Shown here piece by piece: positions 49,901 through 61,900 of a stretch of DNA of 64,000 nt. Where the stretch lies: the NCBI GenBank assembly GCA_903813345.2, contig CAIIXF020000002.1:29506926-29570925 (forward strand), given 5' to 3'. The notes beneath the pieces were generated by a model, which saw nothing but the letters and a program-made list of their open reading frames with translations, was not told the DNA's origin and did not search any database. Origin of the DNA: Owenia fusiformis. Its lineage: Eukaryota > Annelida > Polychaeta > Sabellida > Oweniidae. Every line of letters begins with the position of its first letter. The first letter of the stretch is position 1. A program made the translations under genes and the position numbers.

Positions 49901-52900
49901 TGACTTTGTGAAGCATGTCGGAATCCCAATTTCAACAAATAATGATATTTCTGATTATGTACAGGATAAATGTAAGAAGGGCAAATCGCAGTACAATGCT
50001 CTGCTCGGTATAGGTAGTGGCTGCGGAGGTCTAATTCCAACATCTGCATGTCAAATATACAAAACATATTCCATACCTACAATGACATACGGTGCCCATA
50101 TTATCAACTATCAACAAAATGATATAGTTGTTCTAGAAAAGACACAACGAGAAATAGGACGGAGAATTCAATCTCTGCCTCACTCAGCTAGTATTCCCAT
50201 CTCAACTTTGCCCCTGGGCCTAATGGACGTTGAATTTTATATTGACTTTTTAAGAATGATGTTTCTCTGGAGTTTATTGCAACTCCCGAGCGCAAATATA
50301 TATAAATGTCTTTTCACAATGAGATTTGTAAAAATGCTGCATGTTAACAATGAATGTAATACCTTCTCTCCAATAAAATGCATGTTACTGACATCAAAAA
50401 GGTATGATTTACATAACCATGTTCTAAATATGGTAGACTGTAAAATGTTCATCCCCAAAAATAGGTGGAAGAATATTGTGTATAGAAAAATTGCAGCCGT
50501 TCAGATGCAAAGGACATTTTTCCAATCGCTAATGTACAAGGGCCTAAACTATTTTAGAATGGGTAACTTTGAAATTTTGAGGCCATTTATATGGTGGAGA
50601 GTCGCAAGACTGTTCCCTTTTGCTTTAAGTAGTTGTAAAATAATGGTGAAACTGCTAGCAGATGAACATGCGCTTAGATCAAAATATAGAGGTTCAGAAG
50701 ATAAATCAGTTATATGCTCAATGTGCAGCACTTATGAAAAAGAAGACGTAGAGCATTTCTTACTTAAATGCCCAGCAAATATATATATTATTTATAGAGA
50801 ACAACTTAGTAATCATTGCTGCGAATGGGGTATCCAAATGAACACTAAAAACATTCTTGGCATAGGAATTGAAGAGTTGCACTTTGCAAACGAACAACTA
50901 CTTGTATTTTTAAAAGATATGGCACATATAGTTATGCAACAATATTTGTGTCGTCAACGTCACTTGACAAGTTTACAAACTTAATGTAACTTTATCAGCG
51001 TGAAAGGGTGGCCCTCAAGGGACGAACATGGGCCGACTAGGGATTTTCCCTTGATTAACGGTAATATGCAATATGTATTTATTCTGAGTGTACCGACCTT
51101 GGGGAAGGTACAATAATAAGCAATGCTTTATGTTTTTGTTTTTTTGTTTTTTTTTCTGTTTTTTCCTTGATTGGTAGTTGCAACGTCAACGCGGCAGCCT
51201 GACGTATTTGCAACAAACGATTATATCTCTTAACCAGCCTATACATTTTAGTTTTACTCGCATATTTGTATTTATATTTATGTACATTTATTATACACAC
51301 TAATTTAGAATTGCACCATAGGGCAACACCACCTTTCTTCAATTTACAAAAATTGTATATTTCTTTTACTAGCTTACAAGATATTGAAAGCATCTCATAC
51401 TTTCATACAGTACTGCAGTACCGACCTTGGGGAAGGTACGATGATACGCTATGTCTTCCTTTTAATTTTTATAGAAAACGCAGATCCATAATTAAATGTC
51501 ATTTTTTTATTAATCTTAAGAGTGTTAGGTAACAGGTCTATCTAGGCCTACGGCGTGCGTCTACGCCGTAGCTAGGCGTCGTCGTCAGTACAAAAAACAA
51601 CAACAAAACAATGAATGTTTGTAAAATATAGTCATTTTTTTATAATTGCGTTACAATTAGGTGCTAGGCCAATCTTGGTCGGCGGCGTGCGTCTACGCGG
51701 TAGCTAGGCGTCGTCGTCAGTCAAAACAACAGCAATATTGTTTGTTTGTAAATAGTGATTAGTTTCAATTTAACATTTACATAATTTGTATACATGTATC
51801 TCCTTTATATAAAGGGCAATAAATATATACATACATACATGTGGTTCTAATTGAACATTATGAGTCAACACAGGTATAGCCAGATAGGTGAGGCAAAAAG
51901 CCAGACGAGGCAATTGTATGCCTCACCAAAAAATCATAAAGAAATGTTTGTGCAGATGTTTCTCTGATAGAAATCGTAAAAATGTAGTGGGATTGATAAT
52001 ACTATAGGCTTTAGTATTATATTCCCCTATAAAAAGATCAATGGAGTTCAATGTATTTCCCACTATGCCACAACCATAGATATACCATGGATACAACACT
52101 TGTAGTTACAACCATGGTTAGATGTATGAGTGGTTGTTAAGGGTGGAAATGAACATTGATAACCACTGTATCGATTTTTAAAGACACCATTGTACATTAT
52201 CCATTGAAACTACCATAGTTCTATGGTAGTTAACATTTATCTAACTTTTTAGACTGTCTTAAAAGTTTTTATGACTTTAAATAGATGTCTCTCAATTTCA
52301 TTGTGTTTTAGGGATCTTTTGTCAAGTAAATTTTATGTTTTATTTTAAACAAATAAAAACGGAAAATCAGATGATAGACTTCAAGCATACCTTCAGTCTA
52401 GCATATTCCATATGTAAATGATAATGTTGAACAAGTCCTGTATCAACAGCACTATTTAATGAATAATGTATCTTTTTATTCTAATATTGTTTATATTTTT
52501 ATCAATATTTTTGACAGGTTTTAGGACATCCATAATTTTCTGTTAGTTTGTTAATATTTATATCAAACCTATCAATTATAACCAGTTTGGGGCGGGCTTT
52601 GAAATGTTATGAAGAATATAACATTTTAAAAATGATGTCCTGGGCTTATAGTATACAATGAGAATTATATTCAAACAATCATGTCCATCATTGCAATTGT
52701 GGAACAACTCGTAGATCTACCATGGGCATAATGTTGTATATCTGAAAATATTAAAATGCTCATTTTGAAATTCATATCCCAACTGTAATCTAGAATATGA
52801 ATTTGAACACATTGAGAATTATATTCAAACAACCACTACAACGGTAGATTCAAACAACCACTGTTTCTGCAACTGAAGAAACAATGGTAGATCTACTATA

Positions 52901-55900
52901 GGCATGATGTAATAGATCTGAAAATATAAGAATGCTCAAGTTTTAAGTCAAATCATAGCTGTTATCTAGAATATGAAATTGAACAATGAGAATTATATTC
53001 AAGCAACCACTGTTTCTGCAACTGTAGAAACAATGGTAGATCTATCGTAGGCATGCTGTAGTATATCTGAACATATAAAATACTCAGTTTTGAATTTTAA
53101 TCATAACTGATATCTTGAATATGAAATTGAACAAGGAAAATTATGTTCAAACAACCACGTTTCTGCAACTGTAGAAACAGTGGTAGATCTACCATAGGCA
53201 TAATGTAGTAGATCTGAAAATATGAAAATGCAAGATTTTAAATTCTAATCATAACTGATACCATAAAATATGCAATTGAATAAGGATAATTATATTCAAA
53301 CTACCACTGTTTCTGCAACTGTAGAAACAATGGTAGATCTATCGTAGGCATGCTGTAGTATATCTGAACATATAAAATACTCAGTTTTGAATTTTAATCA
53401 TAACTGATATCTTGAATATGAAATTGAACAAGGAAAATTATGTTCAAACAACCACGTTTCTGCAACTGTAGAAACAGTGGTAGATCTACCATAGGCATAA
53501 TGTAGTAGATCTGAAAATATGAAAATGCAAGATTTTAAATTCTAATCATAACTGATACCATAAAATATGCAATTGAATAAGGATAATTATATTCAAACTA
53601 CCACTGTTTCTGCTACAGTAGAAACAATGGTAGATCTACACAGCCAATATAATTCGACGCCGTTTCGGCATTGAAAAAATTCGGCACTGTTCCGGCACCG
53701 TTTCGACACCGTTCCGGCACCGAAACCTTTCAACACCAAAATTTGTTACCGGACTAGTCAGTCCATTTGGTGCCGAAACGGCACCGAAATTTGGCACCGA
53801 AACGGCGTCGAAAATCAGATTGCATTTTGGGGGTGTACTGTAGGCATGTTGTAGTATATCTAAAAATATAAAAATTCTCAATTTTAGATTATCGTCATAA
53901 CTGATATCTAGAATATGAAATTGAACAATAAGAATTATATTCAAACTACCACTGTTTCTGCTACAGTAGAAACAATGGTAGACCTACTGTAGGCATGATG
54001 TAGTACATCTGACAATATAGAAATTCTCAATTTTAGATTAATTAGCATCATAACTGATATCTAGAATATGAAATTGAACAATGAGAACCAGAACAACGGC
54101 AACGCCAAAGCGTAGCGAATCCCATCGAACATTTTTCAAAAGGGGCACCTTCTACCAAAAGTGTCATTAGACAGTGTGCCATGCTTATAATATTCACATA
54201 CCAAATATGAACAAAATCGCTCTACTATTTTTCAAGTTATAGTAAAATACGTTAAAATGCCTCAACTCAGTTTTTCCTTCTCTTTCTATTTAAATTTGCC
54301 TCACCTATTTTAGATCATGGCTATGCCCCTCAGGTCAGTGTCAAATCAGATATCATCCAATTTAAAACTTGTTAGTGAATATCTTTCAAAAATATTACAT
54401 TGGAATGTGAATTTACCTTACAAGCATCAAATTGAACATCCACCCATCATAAAACATGTTTATGAATATCTTTCAAAAGAATTCTTTGAAATGTGAATAT
54501 TACTCACATGTTTCCTAAGCCTTTTATGTTAACACAAAGTTAAGAATACTTTTAGCCAGTCTCACCGGTGTTCACATTAGATATATGTTTTATTGTATAG
54601 AGCTTGTCTTTTTATCCTTGGTAGTCATATATCTGAGAGTGAGTTTTAATCTTAATCTGGATCCCAGTCATTGATGAATCTATTCAGAATCAGAATCTAG
54701 TGTTATATCTGAGAGTTAATATTAAATAAGATATACCAGTCTTTAATCAATCTATATACTATCTTGGTGTTGTCCTTATGCAACCACTGTAGATCAAGCA
54801 CTGAACCTATCTTGAGATCATCATTCCTCTGGAATGTATCTACCTGTTGTACTATGTCCAGCAAGGAATGAAGCATATCACCCTCTTTGATATCATCTGG
54901 TTTGAGGTCTTCCTGCAGCAACATGTCCCACCAGGATGTGTCAGTGGTGTGCTTCACATGCTGCATGATCCACAGTAGGGCAGCACATTCACCATAGTAG
55001 ATTTTAAGTTCTATCATCCTCTTAGGGTAATTTATGTCTGGTACTTCCTTCTCCAGTCGATTATAATTGTATATATTGGTTTCAATCTCATCAATACATT
55101 GTTTCTCATGTGTGAAGAATTGATTCACTATGTCCTCAAGGCAATGTCCAACATTCTCATTCTGACAACCTCTTTGGTGATGGTGAAGCAGCATTTTGTA
55201 TGAATATGAAGACGAATATGTTTTTATTTTGAGATTTGTTACAATCAGATGTTTGATATATTTGAATGTCAGAAATAAATAATGGTGATTTGTTGATAAT
55301 GTGTGTGTATTTGCATCATCCTGAAGTCCTGGATGTATAAGTGCCTCAGTCCAGTGAGTATCATTATAATTATTACAATTATCACAGTTCACAAATGGCC
55401 CACCCACCATAACACACCTTCTCTGGGTAACACTCATATTCTCCACTGCAAAAGAGAGATCTATGTCTGTTGTGCAGAGAGGGGCACCAATACGTAACCA
55501 TTCACTGGTTCCATGTGTTCCCCTATGTAGACTGATTGTTCCCAGTGGATATGGAGACTCTGGATCCTCATCATGATTTTTCACCCCAATGTACACATAC
55601 TTGTCACTGTCACTCAGGTAGAATTCAATGGCCCATTGCAATGTTCTAAGAAAGCGTGTGTCCAGTTTACTTGAACCAGGTTGACTCTGGGGAATAGTCC
55701 CATGAGGTGATGATTTCTGAGATGATCTATTTGATCCACTCATACCAGGTTGATTCTCTACAAGTACAAGTTGTGGAAACAACTGATGCAGTTCACCATA
55801 CTGTATATTGATGAAACCATAACCCTGTCCTGCCTTATTACACATCTTCCCCACCTCTTCCACATTGACTGCTGCATCACCCGACCACTCAAAGATTGGA

Positions 55901-58900
55901 ATGTAGTCATATTCATTCGGTGATAATATCTTAGTCCCTTCATATGAACTGCCTCTTCTGACAATACGTAGTTTAGAAAATACATCACCAAGAAAATGCA
56001 TTTTCTAAGATTTTGGGGCTCCCAGAGGGTAAATTAAAATTATGAATTTTACTTTTAGATTTTTATGAAACAAATTGCCTACATCATTATGTATGTTGTA
56101 ATATTATACATTAATCAATAAGAGGTACTAAATTATTACTACTACACATTTAATTTTTAAATGTTATTATCGAATTCAAATATAAATCATCTATTTTAAC
56201 TGAGCGAAGTATTGGATGATTGGAGGCAGTTTTGATCAAATTTGCAAAGGGTTAATTTTATTCTCACCTGTCTCAACAAAACAGGAATATCCCAGAATTC
56301 ATACAGTCATACTTCTCTTATGTAAACTACAATTCCTAACCCATTGTAATTGAGGAGAAAAGCGTGGGAACATCTGATATGATCAGTTCCCATGACAGTG
56401 TGTCACCTGTCATTTCTCTGGAATGATGTACACTTTCCTCCAAAAGATTGAAAACAATTGTAGTACAGTAAAACCTGTATATCTGAACACTTGGCTAATC
56501 CGAACACCTCCCAATTTGAACATTTTTTGGTCCCGTTTTTCCTCCCATTGACTCAAATGTTAAAAAAAACTTGAAATATGAACACCTCCCAATTTGGACA
56601 GTGAACAGTCATGTTTGAAATATTAACCTATCTAATCTCAACACATAAAATATCACATGTTCCATACAAAATTGATCAAATATTTGAAAAAAACTTGAAA
56701 GATTTCACTCATGGTGGGGCTTTCTAGGATGACTAAATTCATTTGAATCAGATTTTCATGTCACTGTACCAGGCCTGTCAACTGTCCCGCAATTTGCGTA
56801 TTTGTCACGCATTTGCTGAAGAATTTGAAGTCACGCCAGTTATTTTTGCGTGACAGAAAATGTCACGCAAATACGCATTTTACCTGGTAATTGTCAAGCA
56901 AAAATATTTCTGTAGAAAAATTTCTAAAAAAGATCGTCTACACAGCAAAAATATGAACGCCGGAAAAAAATGTACGCATTTTGTTCGGACTTTTCACGCG
57001 AATTACGTATATGTCACGCATTCCGTTTGAAATTTTTCGCACCTACCCCCCCCACCCGTTGACGGATGTTTGAAACGCGAGCGTAGCGAGCGCGAAAAAT
57101 TTGGGGTGTTCAAAATTTGGCAAGATGTAATAAAATTTAAACCAAGGTGTTCAAAATTTGGATCAGGGTGTCCAGATTTGGACCAAGGTGTCCACATTTT
57201 GAGGGGAGGTGTTCAACATTTCCAAGTCACTCATGTTAGGTGTTCCCAAGTTGACAGGCCTGCTGTACTGCCATAAAGCTAAGTAGTCACATATCAAATA
57301 TGAACAAAATCGCTCCACTACTTTTCAAGTTATAGCAAAAATTGTAAAATCGTGTGTAAAAGCCGCCATTTTTCAAGATGGCTGCCATGTGTTTCTTAAA
57401 TATCTACATGTCTAGCTTAATTAATGTGCTATATAACTTTTTTACTTTTAAAACTCATTGCTATTACAGTTTTATATACTGTACCTAAATGACTGTAAAA
57501 TCGTCACTAAAATGGCCGCCATTTTGACACGAGCGGCCATTTTGAAAATCGGCTATCGAGCAGAACTCCCATAGGGTATATGTGTCTACATGCATAAACT
57601 ACGAAAAAAACACTTGGTGAAAAATGTGTATACCCTCTGGGAGCCCCAGCATGCATTTTTTTGGTGTTGTATTTTCTAAACTACCTGACAATACTGCTAG
57701 ATTCAAGTACTGGATTAGGTTTTCCTTCATTGGACAAATCATCTTTAGGAATGTGCATTCCAAAACCTATACAGAAATCTTTCACAAACTTCTCAACATA
57801 TTCAGAGTGTTCCTTCAGCTGCTCTGGTGTGTATCTGTTCTTGACATTAACTTTTGATGCAATATATTTCACAAATTCTGTTAAACGTTCTGCTCCTTCA
57901 TAGGTAGAAGTTGGTATTTTGTAGTCTTTTAAAGTGTCATAGTCCTTAGGCTTAGGGAATGGTCCCGAGAACTCAATGTTTTGAATGGGTTTCTTTGAAG
58001 ATTTTGGTAGATACTGTTTCAAGCTAAGTTGTGAAGCTGCCATTTTTGCAATTTCAGTGATTTTTTACTTCTATTTTGTTCTCTTGAGACTAACATTCTG
58101 GAGTAAATGGCTGGGTGTTTTAATATTTAAATGCTCAAAGTCTAAGTATGTGGTTCATAAAAATCAAAACATTTAAAAGAAAACCAAATAGTTCATTTTG
58201 CCATTCTCTGCATGAAAAAACTATAATAGACTGAAAGGTTCTATTCAAATAAATGCCACGCATAAAGGTTAAACCACTTTAATTAACATTGTACAACAAG
58301 GTACATGTACTCAATTTTGTGAATCTAGGTCTCTCTGAAGATTTAGATAGATACTGTTTCAAGCCAAGTTGTGAAGCTGCCATTTTTGTAATTTCAATGA
58401 TTTTTTACTTTTATATTTTGTTCTTTACTAGTTCATTCATGTATATACATTATGTATGTTAAAATTGTCTTGAGTATAATATTGCATACAGAATAAGATT
58501 TTCTGTTTAAAAGTAAACAGTATCTTAGTCAGGCCTGTCAACTGTCCCGCAATTTGCGTATTTGTCACGCATTTGCTGAAGAATTTGAAGTCACGCCAGT
58601 TATTTTTGCGTGACATTTTCTGTATATACGCCAGGCCTGTCAACTTGGGAACACCTAACATGAGTGACTTGGAAATGTTGAACACCTCCCCTCAAAATGT
58701 GGACACCTTGGTCCAAATCTGAACACCTTGATCCAAATTTTGAACACCTTGGTTTAAATTTTACATCATCTTGCCAAATTTTGAACACCTCAATTTTTCG
58801 CGAAATGCGTACATTTTTTTCCGGCGTTCGTATTTTTGCTGTGTAGACGATCTTTTTTAGAAATTTTTCTACAGAAATATTTTTGCTTGACAATTACCAG

Positions 58901-61900
58901 GTAAAATGCGTATTTGCGTGACATTTTCTGTCACGCAAAAATAACTGGCGTGACTTCAAATTCTTCAGCAAATGCGTGACAAATACGCAAATTGCGGGAC
59001 AGTTGACAGGCCTGATACGCATTTTACCTGGTAATTGTCAAGCAAAAATATTTCTGTAGAAAAATTTCTAAAAAAGATCGTCTACACAGCAAAAATACGA
59101 AGGCCGGAAAAAAAACGTACGCATTTCGTTCGGACTTTTCACGCGAATTACGTATATGTCACGCATTCCGTTCGAAATTTTTCGTACCGCGAAAAATTTG
59201 AGGTGTTCAAAATTTGGCAAGATGTCCTAAAATTTAAACCAAGGTGTTCAAAATTTGGATCAAGGTGTTCAGATTTGGACCAAGGTGTCCACATTTTGAG
59301 GGGAGGTGTTCAACATTTCCAAGTCACTCATGTTAGGTGTTCCCAAGTTGACAGGCCTGCTTCAGGCCTGTCAACTGTCCCGCAATTTGTGTATTTGTCA
59401 CGCATTTGCTGAAGAATTTGAAGTCACGCCAGTTATTTTTGCGTGACAGAAAATGTCACGCAAATACGCATTTTACCTGGTAATTGTCAAGCAAAAATAT
59501 TTCTGTAGAAAATTTTCTAAAAAAGATCGTCTACACAGCAAAAATACGAACGACGGGAAAAAACGTACGCATTTCGTTCGGACTTTTCACGCGAATTACG
59601 GATATGTCACGCATTCCGTTCGAAATATTTCGTACCTACCACCCCCCCCCCCCCCCCCCCCGTTGATGGATATTTGAAACGCGAGCGTAGCGAGTGCGAA
59701 AAGTTTGAGGTGTTCAAAATTTGGCAAGATGTAATAAAATTCAAACCAAGGTGTTCAAAATTTGGATTCAGGTGTTCAGATTTGGACCAAGGTGTCCACA
59801 TTTTGAGGGGAGGTGTTCAACATTTCCAAGTCACTCATGTTAGGTGTTCCCAAGTTGACAGGCCTGCTGCTTAGTCTACTTGAGACTAACATTCTGGAGT
59901 AAAGCGCTGAGCATTTTTAATATTTAAATGCTGAAAGTCCAAGAATGTCATCAAAATCTAAACCTAAAAAAACAAATACAGGAGTAAAACCTGTCTGTGA
60001 GAAAGTTGAACACCTTTGGTACCTCCAAAAAGTCTTACAATTGCAGGCCTGTCAACTGTCCCGCATTTTGCGTATTTGTCACGCATTTGCTGAAGAATTT
60101 GAAGTCACGCCAGTTATTTTTGCGTGACAGAAAATGCCACGCAAATATGCATTTTACCTGGTAATTGTCAAGCAAAAATATTTCTGCAGAAAAATTTCTA
60201 AAAAAGATCGACTATACACAGCAAAAATACGAACGCCGGAAAAAAATGTAAGCATTTCGTTCGGACTTTTCACGCGAATTATGTATATGTCACGAATTCC
60301 ATTCGAAATTTTTCATACCTACCCCCCCCCCCCCCCCCCCCCCCCCCGTTGACGGATGTTTGAAATGCGAGCGTAGCGAGCGCGAAAAATTTGAGGTGTT
60401 CAAAATTTGGCAAGATGTAATAAAATTTAAACCAAGGTGTTCAAAATTTGGATCAAGGTGTTCAGATTTGGACCAAGGTGTCCACATTTTGAGGGGAGGT
60501 GTTCAACATTTCCAAGTCACTCATGTTAGGTGTTCCCAAGTTGACAGGCCTGCAATTGGGAGGTGTTCCACATATAGAGGTTCATTATCCCACCGAATGA
60601 ATTGTCGAGGGGGATATAGGAAAGCCGTCCATCCGTACGTTCATCCGTCTGTCTGTTTATCTGTCTGATAACTGAAATACTGGTTGACGGATTTGGTTAG
60701 GACATTAATAAAGGTTGAAATATAGATATTAAAGAAGCACTTGGCAGCCATCTTGAAAAATGGCGGCCTTTACTCGTTATTTTCGAATTTTGCTGTAACT
60801 CGAAAAGTAGTGGAGCGATTTTGTTCACATTTGCAGGGCTGTCAACTTGGGACCACCTAATATGAGTGACTTCAAAATGTTGGACACCTAAGTCCAAATC
60901 TGAACACTTTTGTCCAAATTTTGAACACCTTTAGCCAACTTTTAAACACCTTTGGCCAAAGTTTGAGCACCTTTGCCAAACTTTGAACACCTCAAATTTT
61001 TCGCGCTCGCGATGTCGTCAACGGGGGGGGGGGGGGGGGGGGGGGAGGTACGAAAAATTTCCAATGAACATGCGTGACACATACGAGATTCGCGTGAAAA
61101 ATCCGAACAATTTGCGTTCGGTTTTTTCCGGCGTTCGTATTTTTACCATATCGTAAACATATTTCGAAAAAATTTCTACAGAAATATTTTTGCGTGACAA
61201 TTACCAGGTAAAATGCGTATTTTGCGTGACATTTTCTGTCACGCAAAAAAAACTGGCGTGACTTCAAATTCTTCAGCAAATGCGTGACAAATACGCAAAT
61301 TGCGGGACAGTTGACAGGCCTGCATTTGGTATGTGAATACTATAAGCATGGCACACTGTCTAATGACACTTTTGGTGTGGCCATTTTCAAAAATGGCTGC
61401 CATTTTTGCTATATACATGTACTTTGTTTGTGAAAATGCCAGCCATGGCTGTTCGATGGGATTTGCTACGCTTTGGCATTACTGTTGTCTAGTTTTCTAA
61501 TTTTTCATATTGATCACTTATGTTTTTTATTTTGCATTTCAAACAAACCAGGCATCCTCATTCACTTATGATACACTTGATTCTGTGGAGTGCTACAGGC
61601 GCTAATTGTAACAATATGTATAACCTTGATTGTGATTGTAATGCACGATGCATATTAAATTGACATGCCTGACTGAATCTTCATTTTTAGCCCATAATTC
61701 TCCACTTTGAGAATATAAGTAATGTTTGTTCATTTGCAGTCAAAACTACTCCTCTCATGGTTGCTATGCCAACTCCAAGCTAGCTGTTATACTTGGTAGC
61801 TATTGGCTGTCCAGGATGATGTCACGCTCATCACATGATGTCACAATTAGCACTCTTCATCCAGGTGTCGTGGATACTGAGCTTTATAAAAATCAACACT

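Noticed and set aside
60323-60347. Poly-C and poly-G runs (also 18284, 35306, 59641, 61023) as G-quadruplex regulators
   Set aside because: Uninterrupted homopolymers inside transposons or introns, likely length-unstable; nothing points to regulation.
58600-60668. Recurrent peptide-like frames (SSKNISVE..., KFEVFKIWQDV...) as a protein family
   Set aside because: They follow copies of the CAGGCCTG transposon on both strands, shift with poly-C length and lack any domain.
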